Assembly (NCBI GenBank): GCA_019115425.1
Contig: DXDO01000028.1
Location: forward strand, 1-31,253
Reading direction: 5' to 3'
Origin: Candidatus Agathobaculum merdigallinarum
GTDB lineage: Bacteria; Bacillota; Clostridia; Oscillospirales; Butyricicoccaceae
DNA length: 31,253 nucleotides
Below, in pieces: positions 1 through 6,614 of the stretch. The notes under the pieces were generated by a model. It saw only the letters and a list, made by a program, of their open reading frames with translations. It was not told where the DNA came from and ran no database searches. Numbering within the stretch: the first letter of the stretch is position 1; each line of letters starts with the position of its first letter. Both the position numbers and the translations under genes were made by a program.

Positions 1-1
1 C

Positions 2-49
2 AAGCAGGCTAAACGATTCCTCGAGAAGCAGGGATTAACAGTTGCTTAA
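2..49 (+). CDS. C-terminal end of an unidentified gene (partial)
   Basis: The second frame is open from the window edge and ends in TAA at 47-49. It gives 15 residues, KQAKRFLEKQGLTVA. Fifteen codons are too few to name a family, and an open frame this short could be chance. A weak hairpin with a T tract at 93-116 would fit the end of a transcript. I cannot say what the protein is. Confidence 0.35.
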   Translation, partial: KQAKRFLEKQGLTVA

Positions 50-92
50 CTCTGGTTGGATATGCTTCAACCTTGCAAAATGTATTGTTTGC

Positions 93-116
93 AGGGGCGT
101 CTTTCTGCGCCTTTTT
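93..116 (+). terminator. weak intrinsic terminator candidate
   Basis: AGGGGCG (93-99) can pair with CGCCTTT (108-114) using two G-T wobbles, and a run of T follows. It would end the transcript of the truncated first gene and insulate the next promoter. The stem is weak. Confidence 0.35.
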
Positions 117-173
117 GACCTCTGTGCTGGACCGTTGCTTACTTTCACACTATCACCTGAGATAATTATATAT

Positions 174-190
174 TAACGAGAAACTCGTTA
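174..190. promoter_or_regulatory. palindromic operator, upstream copy
   Basis: TAACGAG-AAA-CTCGTTA is a perfect inverted repeat with 7-base arms. It ends directly against the -35 box of the promoter at 191-219. The same core recurs at 200-214 with centres 25 bases apart. Such arms with a 3-base gap are the usual size for a TetR- or MarR-type dimer site (inference). No matching regulator gene lies in the window. Confidence 0.75.
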
Positions 191-219
191 TTGACTTTTA
201 ACGAGAAACTCGTTAAAAT
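191..219 (+). promoter_or_regulatory. sigma-A promoter of the small gene at 241
   Basis: The -35 box is TTGACT (191-196), the spacer is 17 bases, and the -10 box is TAAAAT (214-219). The second operator copy fills the whole spacer and reaches into the -10 box, so a bound protein would directly block RNA polymerase. Confidence 0.8.
196..218. promoter_or_regulatory. palindromic operator, promoter-overlapping copy
   Basis: This is the longer of two copies: a perfect inverted repeat with 10-base arms (TTTTAACGAG and CTCGTTAAAA) around AAA. It lies between and over the core promoter boxes. Occupation by a repressor should switch the promoter off. Confidence 0.8.
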
Positions 220-240
220 ATACATAAAGGGGTGATATAT

Positions 241-486
241 ATGGAATCTATAGCGATGTTATTGCATGATGCCATTATCAATGAATACCCGTACCACGCG
301 ACTGAGGTGGAGGACCGCGTTTACCGGCAGGTCGACCACTGGGCCGAGCACGGCGGTCCAAAGAAAAAGCGGTTCCACGATGACATGATGAAACTGCTCG
401 CGCAATATCAGGAGCGGGGCTTTGCCCTCGGTCTCAAATACGGCCTGATGCTGGCGGGGGAACTGTTTGATAGCGACACCTTGTAG
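241..486 (+). CDS. small unknown protein under a tightly controlled promoter
   Basis: This reads as an 81-residue soluble protein. I start at ATG 241 because AAAGGGGTG (226-234) lies 6 bases upstream; a GTG at 232 in the same frame sits inside that ribosome site. The protein is charged and helical, with a Lys-rich patch GGPKKKRF near residues 38-45 and a C-terminal segment ERGFALGLKYGLMLAGELF. That end faintly recalls small Firmicutes proteins of the DUF6809 type, but I do not claim membership. It has no signal peptide, membrane segment or cysteine. The promoter carries two copies of a palindromic operator, so expression is probably induced by a specific signal. The pyrE promoter overlaps its stop codon. 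Function unknown. Confidence 0.75.
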   Translation: MESIAMLLHDAIINEYPYHATEVEDRVYRQVDHWAEHGGPKKKRFHDDMMKLLAQYQERGFALGLKYGLMLAGELFDSDTL

Positions 487-509
487 AAAGGGCGTGCATC
501 TGCTATAAT
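481..509 (+). promoter_or_regulatory. pyrE promoter
   Basis: The -35 box is TTGTAG (481-486), overlapping the stop codon of the small gene, with a 17-base spacer and a perfect TATAAT (504-509). It gives pyrE its own transcription start about 20 bases before its ribosome site. Confidence 0.7.
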
Positions 510-538
510 AAACCTAACTTGACAGATAAAAGGACGGT

Positions 539-1207
539 ATGATTATGCTGACAGCAGCGAAAAAAGAATTTATCGAATTTATGATGGGTGCGGATGTGCT
601 CCGTTTCGGCGATTTTACGACCAAGTCCGGCCGCAAGACCCCGTATTTCGTCAACACCGGCAATTATAAGACCGGTTTGCAGAACTCCCGTCTGGGCGAG
701 TTCTACGCGGCTATGGTCAAGGAGACGATCGGCGACAACTTCGACGCGATGTTTGGTCCGGCTTACAAGGGCATCCCGCTGGCGACCTCGGTTTCCGGCG
801 CGCTCGCTCGCAATTACGGCATCGACAAGCCCTTCTTCTTCAACCGCAAGGAGGCCAAGGATCATGGCGAGGGCGGCAGCATCGTCGGATACAAGCCGGT
901 CGACGGCGACCGCGTCATCATTATTGAGGACGTTATCACCGCGGGCACCGCGATCCGCGAGACCATGCCGGTGCTGCTGGGCTGTGCGGACGTGAAGGTG
1001 ACCGATATGTTCATCTCGGTCAACCGCTGCGAGGTCGGCACGACCCCGGGCAAGACCGCGGTCATGGAAGTCGGCGAGGAGTTCGGCATTCAGGTGCACG
1101 CGCTCGTCACTGTGCAGGATATCCGCGAGTATCTGGCGGACAAGGCGGAATATGCGCACCTGCTGCCGCTGATGGACGCCTATATGGAGCAGTACTGCGT
1201 ATTTTAA
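539..1207 (+). CDS. pyrE: orotate phosphoribosyltransferase
   Basis: PyrE joins orotate to PRPP to give orotidine 5'-phosphate, step five of pyrimidine synthesis, in the cytoplasm. The 222-residue protein has the full family layout. The PRPP-binding motif IIIEDVITAGTAI is at residues 127-139, and the flexible catalytic loop RKEAKDHGEGG is at 103-113 with its Lys, His and acidic residues. The length is normal for the bacterial type. AAAAGGA at 528-534 is 4 bases before ATG 539; an in-frame ATG at 545 is a possible alternative. No other pyr gene is adjacent, so it is a stand-alone copy with its own promoter and a three-hairpin tail. No PyrR-type attenuator is seen in the short leader. Confidence 0.96.
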   Translation: MIMLTAAKKEFIEFMMGADVLRFGDFTTKSGRKTPYFVNTGNYKTGLQNSRLGEFYAAMVKETIGDNFDAMFGPAYKGIPLATSVSGALARNYGIDKPFFFNRKEAKDHGEGGSIVGYKPVDGDRVIIIEDVITAGTAIRETMPVLLGCADVKVTDMFISVNRCEVGTTPGKTAVMEVGEEFGIQVHALVTVQDIREYLADKAEYAHLLPLMDAYMEQYCVF

Positions 1208-1213
1208 TTCACT

Positions 1214-1237
1214 CGTTTGGAACTACAGTTCCAAGCG
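1214..1237 (+). other. strong hairpin after pyrE
   Basis: Bases 1214-1224 pair with 1227-1237 (11 pairs, one G-T) around TTGGAACT and AGTTCCAA. No T tract follows, so it is probably a 3' end stabiliser or a processing site rather than a terminator. It is the first of three hairpins in 90 bases. Confidence 0.55.
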
Positions 1238-1244
1238 AAGAGGG

Positions 1245-1258
1245 CGCGCCGCGGCGCG
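1245..1258. repeat. dispersed GC palindrome, copy 1
   Basis: CGCGCC-GC-GGCGCG followed by GAAACTTTTCGATAAGC. Similar palindromes with similar flanks occur at 10471-10483, 12090-12102, 12158-12172 and 21839-21852, always between genes. They look like a small REP-like family. Confidence 0.5.
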
Positions 1259-1276
1259 GAAACTTTTCGATAAGCC

Positions 1277-1318
1277 AAGAGCCTGTCCGGCTGGACAGGC
1301 TCTTTTGTCGCTTTTTTA
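1277..1318 (+). terminator. pyrE terminator
   Basis: AAGAGCCTGTCC (1277-1288) pairs perfectly with GGACAGGCTCTT (1293-1304) over a GGCT loop. A T-rich tail follows, including six T at 1312-1317. It ends only 3 bases before the stop codon of the convergent aminotransferase gene. Confidence 0.9.
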
Positions 1319-1320
1319 AC

Positions 1321-2493
1321 TCACTTGAGTGTTTGCAGAAATTTACGCATGCGGAAACAGGCTTCGCGCAGGTGGTTCATCGAATAGGAATACGAGATGC
1401 GCACATGCCCTTCGCCGCTCTGGCCGAACGCGCTGCCGGGTACGACTGCGACCTTTTGTTCCTGTAGCAGGCGCTCACAGAACTCCTCGGAGGAAAGTCC
1501 GGTTGATGCAATGGATGGGAACATATAGAACGCGCCCTGCGGCTCGAAGCAGGCGAGCCCCATCGAGCGCAGTTCACCGAGCAGGAAACGGCGGCGCATA
1601 TCATATTGCGTGCGCATACGCTCAATATCGTCCTCACCCGAACGGATCGCCTCGATGCCCGCAAATTGCGCGGTGGTCGGCGCAGACATGATGCCGAACT
1701 GGTGCACCTTGCAGATGTGCTTCATCAGCTCCTTGGGGCCCATTGCCCAGCCGAGACGCCAGCCGGTCATTGCGTAGGATTTGGAGAAGCCGTCCACCAC
1801 GATGGTGCGCTCCTGCATGCCGGGCAGCTCAGCAAAGCAGACGTGCGGGTCCTTGCCGTAGGTCAGGCTGCAATAGATCTCGTCCGACAGCACAACGATA
1901 TTGGTCTCGCGGATGACGGTTGCGATCGCCTCCAGCTCGTCCCGCGTCATGATCGCGCCGGTCGGGTTGTTGGGGTAGGGCAGGATCAGCAGCTTGGTGC
2001 GCGGCGTGATCGCGGCACGCAGCGCCTCGGGGGTGAGCTTAAACTCGTCCTCCACCCGGGTGGGCAGCGGGACGGGGACGCCGCCCGCCATCTGGGTCAA
2101 TGGCGTGTAGCAGACAAAGCTCGGTTCAGGGATGAGCACTTCCTCACCAGGGTTGACCAGCGCGCGGATCGCGTTGTCAATGGCCTCCGAGCCGCCGACC
2201 GTGACAAGGATCTCCCTGTCCGCGTCATAGCACAGCTGGTATTTGCGGCGCGTCAGCGCCGCGATCTGGCGGCGCAGCTCGGCAAGGCCCCAGTTGGACG
2301 TGTAAAAGGTCTGTCCCTTTTCCAGAGACTGGATGCCCGCGCGGCGAATCTGCCACGGAGTTTCAAAATCCGGCTCACCGACGCCAAGGGAGATTGCTTC
2401 GGGCATGGTTGCAACCACATCGAAGAACTTGCGGATGCCCGAGGGTTTGACCTCCTTTACCCGGTCGGAGAGCAGCTGTTCATAGTCTACCAT
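1321..2493 (-). CDS. alaT: class I PLP aminotransferase, probably AlaT-type
   Basis: This 390-residue fold-type I aminotransferase moves an amino group between an amino acid and a 2-oxo acid. The PLP lysine is K238 in FSKSYAMTGWR, the cofactor-ring motif NNPTG is at 175-179, and DEIY is at 204-207. A C-terminal Arg in HVRISYS would bind the substrate carboxylate. It starts at an ATG inside the end of the Lrp-type regulator gene (7-base overlap), so the two are translated together. In Bacillus subtilis the same regulator-aminotransferase pair is AlaR-AlaT, making alanine from pyruvate. That specificity is inferred from gene order and overall similarity, and an aspartate or aromatic enzyme cannot be ruled out from sequence alone. 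Confidence 0.85.
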   Translation of the reverse strand: MVDYEQLLSDRVKEVKPSGIRKFFDVVATMPEAISLGVGEPDFETPWQIRRAGIQSLEKGQTFYTSNWGLAELRRQIAALTRRKYQLCYDADREILVTVGGSEAIDNAIRALVNPGEEVLIPEPSFVCYTPLTQMAGGVPVPLPTRVEDEFKLTPEALRAAITPRTKLLILPYPNNPTGAIMTRDELEAIATVIRETNIVVLSDEIYCSLTYGKDPHVCFAELPGMQERTIVVDGFSKSYAMTGWRLGWAMGPKELMKHICKVHQFGIMSAPTTAQFAGIEAIRSGEDDIERMRTQYDMRRRFLLGELRSMGLACFEPQGAFYMFPSIASTGLSSEEFCERLLQEQKVAVVPGSAFGQSGEGHVRISYSYSMNHLREACFRMRKFLQTLK

Positions 2494-2978
2494 GTGATCA
2501 TGACCTCTCTTTTGTCATTATTCGAGGGATCGAATTCCACACCGTAGTCCTTGTATTTCTTGAGGATGAAGTGCGTACCCGTGGAGAGAACATTCTCCAT
2601 CGGCGCGAGCTGCTCGGAGACGAAGCGCGCAACCTCGCGCATCGAGCGGTCCTTGATGATAACGGTCAGATCGAAGCCGCCCGACATCAGGTAGACGCTC
2701 TCCACCTGATGATGGGAGTAGATCTGGCGGGCGATCTCATCAAAACCCATGCCCTTCTGCGGGGTGATCTTGACTTCGATCAGCGCGGTGACGCTTTCTC
2801 TGGCGGTTTTATCCCAATCGATCACGGTTTTATAGCCGAGGATCGTGCCGTTTTTCTCAAAGACGCGAAGCGCCTCGTTTACTTCCTCTTCGTCGGCGCC
2901 GGTCATGGCGGCGAGCTGCGCGGGGGTCAGGCGCGCGTCCTGACTGAGCAGATCAAGCAGCTTTTCAGGGTTTTCCAT
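2487..2978 (-). CDS. alaR: Lrp/AsnC-family transcriptional regulator
   Basis: This 163-residue protein has the two Lrp domains: an N-terminal winged helix-turn-helix (about residues 3-50, with LTPAQLAAMTGADEEEV as the start of the DNA-binding unit) and a RAM ligand-binding domain (about 65-140, with GGFDLTVII near its core). Family members form octamer-like discs and sense amino acids. AGGAGG lies 8 bases upstream of the ATG and a good promoter sits at 3013-3041. The stop codon overlaps the start of the aminotransferase gene, so the likely job is amino-acid-responsive control of that gene and of itself. The gene symbol follows the B. subtilis AlaR-AlaT pair and is tentative. Confidence 0.88.
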   Translation of the reverse strand: MENPEKLLDLLSQDARLTPAQLAAMTGADEEEVNEALRVFEKNGTILGYKTVIDWDKTARESVTALIEVKITPQKGMGFDEIARQIYSHHQVESVYLMSGGFDLTVIIKDRSMREVARFVSEQLAPMENVLSTGTHFILKKYKDYGVEFDPSNNDKREVMITW

Positions 2979-3012
2979 AATAACGACCTCCTGTTAGAAA
3001 AAGATTAGATCT

Positions 3013-3041
3013 ATTATAGCACCAATCATGGGGATTGTCCA
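3013..3041 (-). promoter_or_regulatory. promoter of the Lrp regulator-aminotransferase operon
   Basis: On the minus strand: -35 TGGACA (3036-3041), 17-base spacer, -10 TATAAT (3013-3018). The transcript would start about 30 bases upstream of the regulator's ATG. Confidence 0.8.
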
Positions 3042-3138
3042 CTGTGCCCGCACCGCCTTGGCCTTTAAACGCATGCAAACGGTGGACGGGCAACAGAAAA
3101 GCGATCGGTCCTTCCGGCAATCTCCCTGTGTAATAGGC

Positions 3139-3166
3139 TTGAAAAAGAGGCCGGATGCTGTATAAT
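3139..3166 (+). promoter_or_regulatory. rpe promoter
   Basis: -35 TTGAAA (3139-3144), 16-base spacer, -10 TATAAT (3161-3166). This puts the start near 3173, giving a leader of about 128 bases before rpe. Confidence 0.75.
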
Positions 3167-3176
3167 AAAACCAAAG

Positions 3177-3201
3177 GGGGAGCGGCTGCGCGCCGCTCCC
3201 C
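3177..3201 (+). other. 5'-terminal hairpin of the rpe leader
   Basis: GGGGAGCGGC (3177-3186) pairs perfectly with GCCGCTCCCC (3192-3201) over TGCGC. It starts within a few bases of the predicted transcription start. There is no T tract, so a stabilising 5' structure is more likely than an attenuator. The rest of the leader to 3285 shows nothing further. Confidence 0.6.
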
Positions 3202-3300
3202 ATATTCCAAAAAGCAGGCGGCGGCAGGGCGCCGCGCGAAGCCCGCTTGTCATCAAAATATGCCGTGCGCAGCCGCGCGGTCACAGGAGGAAGCATATCT

Positions 3301-3984
3301 ATGGAAATCAAGCTCTCACCGTCCATTCTTTCGGCAGATTTCGCGAATCTCGAACACGATATCAAAATTGCGGCCGACGCGGGCGCGGAATATATTCATG
3401 TGGACGTGATGGACGGTCACTTTGTGCCGAATATCACCATCGGAGCGCCGGTTGTCAAGGCGCTGCGCAAGGCGACGGACAAGGTGCTCGACGTACATTT
3501 GATGATTACCGATCCGGACAAGTATCTGGATGATTTCATCCAAGCGGGAGCGGATATCATTACCGTGCATTACGAGTCCAATGGTAATACGCTCGAACAG
3601 CTGAAAAAGATCAAGGCCGCGGGCGTAAAGGCATCCTGCACGATCAAGCCGGGCACCCCGGCGGACGTACTGTTCCCGCTGCTGCCATACTGTGATATGG
3701 TACTGATTATGACGGTCGAGCCGGGCTTTGGCGGTCAGGGCTTCATTCCCGAATGTATGGATAAGATTCGTGCGGTGCGTGCGGAGATCCAAAAGCACGG
3801 ATACTGCTGTGAGCTGGAGATCGACGGCGGCGCGAAACTCGCCAACACAGCGGATATTGTCGCTGCGGGTGCAGATGTGATCGTGGCTGGGTCGGCGGTA
3901 TTCGGAGGGGATATCGCGGCAAACGTCAAGGGCTTCCATGAAGTGTTTGCGGAGGGCGCAGAAAAAGCCTCCTGGAGCAAATAA
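3301..3984 (+). CDS. rpe: ribulose-phosphate 3-epimerase
   Basis: Rpe interconverts ribulose 5-phosphate and xylulose 5-phosphate in the pentose phosphate pathway. The 227-residue TIM barrel starts with the family signature SPSILSADF and has the metal-site motif HVDVMDGHFVPN (H33, D35), H66 in DVHLMI, and the second acid in ELEIDGGA. The phosphate-binding motif EPGFGGQGF and the late Gly-rich strand VAGSAVFGG are present. I start at ATG 3301 because AGGAGG at 3286-3291 is correctly spaced; the frame stays open further upstream but without protein-like sequence. It is transcribed alone from the promoter at 3139. Length is normal. Confidence 0.96.
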   Translation: MEIKLSPSILSADFANLEHDIKIAADAGAEYIHVDVMDGHFVPNITIGAPVVKALRKATDKVLDVHLMITDPDKYLDDFIQAGADIITVHYESNGNTLEQLKKIKAAGVKASCTIKPGTPADVLFPLLPYCDMVLIMTVEPGFGGQGFIPECMDKIRAVRAEIQKHGYCCELEIDGGAKLANTADIVAAGADVIVAGSAVFGGDIAANVKGFHEVFAEGAEKASWSK

Positions 3985-4022
3985 CCGACTTCCGGATGGT
4001 CCGGATTCTCGATCGAGATACC

Positions 4023-4057
4023 AATGCAGGAGGATGGGGAACACGTCCTCCTGCATT
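4023..4057 (+). other. 12-base-pair hairpin between rpe and the ROK gene
   Basis: AATGCAGGAGGA (4023-4034) pairs perfectly with TCCTCCTGCATT (4046-4057) over 11 bases. The next bases (GACTTATG) contain no T run. It may mark the 3' end of rpe mRNA by processing or Rho-dependent stop. Confidence 0.5.
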
Positions 4058-4120
4058 GACTTATGTCAAGCGTGAACCGGTTCGGCTCGCTGCTGGATAG
4101 ACTTTCTGCGAGCAAACCGC

Positions 4121-4149
4121 TTGACACCGCATGAAAACAGCGGTATACT
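4121..4149 (+). promoter_or_regulatory. promoter of the ROK-HAD operon
   Basis: Perfect -35 TTGACA (4121-4126), 17-base spacer, -10 TATACT (4144-4149). Downstream, TTAA-AGAACTA-TTAA (4157-4171) is a weak dyad that could be an autoregulatory site. Confidence 0.85.
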
Positions 4150-4194
4150 ACGGTTGTTAAAGAACTATTAAAAAGTGTTTTCAGAGGTGGACGC

Positions 4195-5193
4195 GTGGCG
4201 GATGCAACTGGACTGAAAAAGATCAACACCGAACTGGTGCGGAAAGCGCTGCGGCAGGGCGGTGTAATGAGCAAAAATGATTTTGCACGGGCGACAGGAC
4301 TGAGCTTCCCGACCGTCAGCCGAACAGTGGATGCGCTGGTGCGGCTGGGGGAGCTGCGTCAGGCGGGAGCGGCGGCCTCGACCGGCGGTCGGTGCGCGCA
4401 GCGGTACGAGCGCGACCCGCGTTTCCGTGTGATGCTGTGCGCGCGGCTGGAAGGACGGCGCCTTTCCTATGAGGTGCGCGATCTGGACGGTGTCGTACTC
4501 GAACAGGCAGAGCAGCCGCCTTCGGCTTCTGTGCTTGAGATGCTGGACGAGTTGGCGGTGCAGGTCAGGGAAAAGTATCCGAACCTTGGCGGCGCGGCGC
4601 TTGGCGTGGACTGCTCGATACGCAGCGGTGTGGTCTGCGAGACTATGAGCTATCATGAGCTGCTCGGCGTCGATCTGGCTGAACGTCTGTGTCAGGCGGC
4701 GGGGGTTCCCGCCGCGGCGGAACGCGATATGCACCTTGCCGCAGCCGGCTATTGTGTGCGGCAGGGCGGGTGGAAAGGCGTTGCGGTCTGCATTTATCTT
4801 GGGTCGTCCGGCATGGGCGCAAGCACTGTAGCTGATGGTAAAATATTTGAGGGTGCGTCGGCCTTTGCGGGGGAACTGCATTATCTGCCCATCAAAAATA
4901 ATCTGGAATACGCGAAAACGCACTTTGCGGGCGCGGACATGGTCGCCTACTATATGCAGGTCATCCGCGCATATGCGGCGCTGGTCAACCCAGCGCGCGT
5001 GGTACTGTATGACAATCCGCTGCTCGCGGGCAAGGTGGAGCGCATCCGCCGTGCCTGCGGGCAGACGCTGCCGGCGCAGGCAGTGCCGGAGATCGTGTTG
5101 TCACACGAGTTTCAGGAGGACTACAACGCTGGGCTGTTTCGCTTGGCGAATGAAATGACGGAGGAAAAACTGCATGAACTGCTATATCTTTGA
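4195..5193 (+). CDS. ROK-family regulator with a degenerate sugar-kinase domain
   Basis: This 332-residue protein has a MarR-like winged helix at about residues 10-58 (FARATGLSFPTVSRTVDALVRLG) joined to an actin-fold ROK domain. The glycine motif YLGSSGMGAS and the late GASAFAGELHYLP motif are recognisable. The Cys-rich zinc motif of ROK proteins is absent right after that point, and the usual N-D-A of the catalytic loop reads RDMHLAAAG. It therefore looks like a sugar- or sugar-phosphate-sensing repressor of the NagC/XylR type without kinase activity. The GTG start at 4195 is preceded by AGAGGTGG. It overlaps the next gene by 20 bases, so the phosphatase is a likely partner or target. The ligand is unknown. 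Confidence 0.85.
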   Translation: MADATGLKKINTELVRKALRQGGVMSKNDFARATGLSFPTVSRTVDALVRLGELRQAGAAASTGGRCAQRYERDPRFRVMLCARLEGRRLSYEVRDLDGVVLEQAEQPPSASVLEMLDELAVQVREKYPNLGGAALGVDCSIRSGVVCETMSYHELLGVDLAERLCQAAGVPAAAERDMHLAAAGYCVRQGGWKGVAVCIYLGSSGMGASTVADGKIFEGASAFAGELHYLPIKNNLEYAKTHFAGADMVAYYMQVIRAYAALVNPARVVLYDNPLLAGKVERIRRACGQTLPAQAVPEIVLSHEFQEDYNAGLFRLANEMTEEKLHELLYL

Positions 5194-5788
5194 TGTGGAC
5201 GGCACCCTGATCGATTCGTCGGGTGTTTACCTGCCCGCGCTGAAACAGGTGTTGGAGGAACGCGGCTGTACCCATACGCCGGAGATGCTGAAAAAGGCTT
5301 TCGGCATGACGGGGCGGCAGGGACTGGCGTACTTCGGCATCCCCGAGGAGCAGCAGGACGAGGTGATGCACCGGTGGGAATCGTTGGCATACAGCAATCT
5401 GTTGCAAGTAAAGATTTACGACGGTATTTTGGACACGCTGCGCACCCTGCGGGAGAGCGGAAACTGTCTGGGGGTCGTAACTTCGCGCACCTGTGCGCAG
5501 TTTGACGGCGGGGTGAAGCCGCTCGGTCTGGGTGAATATTTTGATACGATCGTGTGCTCGGACGAGGTGGCGCATCCCAAGCCCGCGCCGGATGCGGTAT
5601 TTGAGTGCCTGCGGCGGCTTGGCGCTTCGCCGGAACAGGCATTGTATATCGGTGACAGCGCCTTTGATATGCAGTGCGCCCAGTCGGCAGGCGTTAAAAG
5701 CGCGCTGGCGCTTTGGGGCTGCCATGAGCCGGAAAAGCTGACGGCGGATGTGCGGCTCAGCCATCCGAGTGAGATTTTAGGGTTATAA
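5174..5788 (+). CDS. HAD-family phosphatase, phosphoglycolate phosphatase-like
   Basis: This 204-residue haloacid dehalogenase hydrolase carries all four HAD motifs: FDVDGT with nucleophile D7 and acid D9, the Thr/Ser of VVTSRT, the Lys of HPKPAPD, and GDSAFDMQ. A small alpha-helical cap lies at about residues 16-85, as in Gph/PGP-type enzymes. The start ATG lies inside the end of the ROK regulator gene, with GGAGGAAAA just before it, so translation is coupled. The substrate cannot be read from sequence; a sugar phosphate matching the ligand of the neighbouring ROK protein is a reasonable guess. A strong bidirectional terminator follows the gene. Confidence 0.88.
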   Translation: MNCYIFDVDGTLIDSSGVYLPALKQVLEERGCTHTPEMLKKAFGMTGRQGLAYFGIPEEQQDEVMHRWESLAYSNLLQVKIYDGILDTLRTLRESGNCLGVVTSRTCAQFDGGVKPLGLGEYFDTIVCSDEVAHPKPAPDAVFECLRRLGASPEQALYIGDSAFDMQCAQSAGVKSALALWGCHEPEKLTADVRLSHPSEILGL

Positions 5789-5795
5789 CAAAAAA

Positions 5796-5823
5796 AACAA
5801 GCCGCGCGGCAGCGCGGCTTGTT
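5796..5823. terminator. bidirectional terminator between the HAD and yqeC genes
   Basis: AACAAGCCGCGC pairs with GCGCGGCTTGTT over a GGCA loop. A run of A on the left gives a U tract for the minus strand, and TTTT on the right serves the plus strand. The flanking genes converge, so it can end both transcripts. Confidence 0.9.
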
Positions 5824-5825
5824 TT

Positions 5826-5869
5826 GGGGCTGTTCGAAAAACCCTGTTTTTCGAGCAGCCCCTGTTTTT
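5826..5869. terminator. second terminator in tandem
   Basis: Sixteen bases (5826-5841) pair with 5847-5862 with one G-T over a CCCTG loop; a T-rich tail follows on the plus strand. Its GGCTGTTCGAAAA arm resembles the murC terminator at 23549 (GGCTGTTCGGAAA), so the two may share an origin. Confidence 0.8.
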
Positions 5870-5876
5870 CTTTCGG

Positions 5877-6614
5877 TCAAGTTTGTTTCGATTGGGGGAT
5901 GACTATGCTGGCTGGAAGCAGCCATTCGAACAGGAAGGAAGGCGCGTCCCGCAGACTGCCCACACGGCAGTCCAAGCCCTCGTCGGTCAGGAAGTGCGCG
6001 ATTGATAATGCCTGCTCCCGCAGGGCGGGCGTATCTGCCTGATTGAGCAGCACGCGGAGCCTTTCGCGCGGCAGGCCGGTGGCAGAGACCGCTTCGCGCA
6101 CGCAGTACAGCACCTGTTCGATGCCGACAGCCTGCTGCGGGGTGCGCGCCCAGTCGGGATTGCGCGCATACCGGTGTACTGTTTCACGGACCGGTCTGCC
6201 CAGCGCAGACAGTCCTGCCACGATCAGGCACAGGCTGGTGTCCGCAGGCAAGACCGGTTCATCCGGCCGGTGCAGTTTGAGCGGCAGAAGGTGTGCGCCA
6301 TCCGCTTCACACAGCGTCACGTCCGCCGCGCGGATTGCCTGTGCGAGCAGCGCAGAGGGAAGCGCGCCGAGTTTGTCCTCTGTTGCTGCGCTTCCTGCGC
6401 AGACGATACCCGAGGGAATCAATGCCTCAAGCAGCGCATTTTCTGAGGGGGCGGTCAGCAGGATGCGGCTTTCAGGCGGTGCGATGGGATAAATATGCGT
6501 TGTGGTCGTCAGCAGGACGCGGTGATCGGACAGTGCACGCGCCAGCGTGCGCAGCGCGGTGGTCTTGCCGCCCGCGCCGATGACCGATATAACGAAGGGC
6601 TGCATCGTGCTCAT
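5877..6614 (-). CDS. yqeC: selenium cofactor biosynthesis protein YqeC
   Basis: YqeC is linked by comparative genomics to selenium-dependent molybdenum hydroxylases; its exact reaction is not established. The 245-residue protein begins with a P-loop (GAGGKTT, residues 13-19) after a short beta strand, followed by VLLTTTTHI and the conserved LCEADGAHLLPLK near residue 101-113. It looks like a soluble nucleotide-binding enzyme. It is the last gene of a four-gene minus-strand operon and overlaps the DUF3343 gene by 4 bases (ATGA). An in-frame ATG three codons in is possible, but the coupled start is preferred. Its usual partners YqeB and MocA are not in the window. Length is normal for the family. 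Confidence 0.88.
   Translation of the reverse strand: MSTMQPFVISVIGAGGKTTALRTLARALSDHRVLLTTTTHIYPIAPPESRILLTAPSENALLEALIPSGIVCAGSAATEDKLGALPSALLAQAIRAADVTLCEADGAHLLPLKLHRPDEPVLPADTSLCLIVAGLSALGRPVRETVHRYARNPDWARTPQQAVGIEQVLYCVREAVSATGLPRERLRVLLNQADTPALREQALSIAHFLTDEGLDCRVGSLRDAPSFLFEWLLPASIVIPQSKQT

Noticed and set aside
1606..2547. A 313-codon plus-strand frame opposite the aminotransferase gene
   Set aside because: It is a shadow of a gene whose catalytic motifs are all intact; it has no ribosome site.
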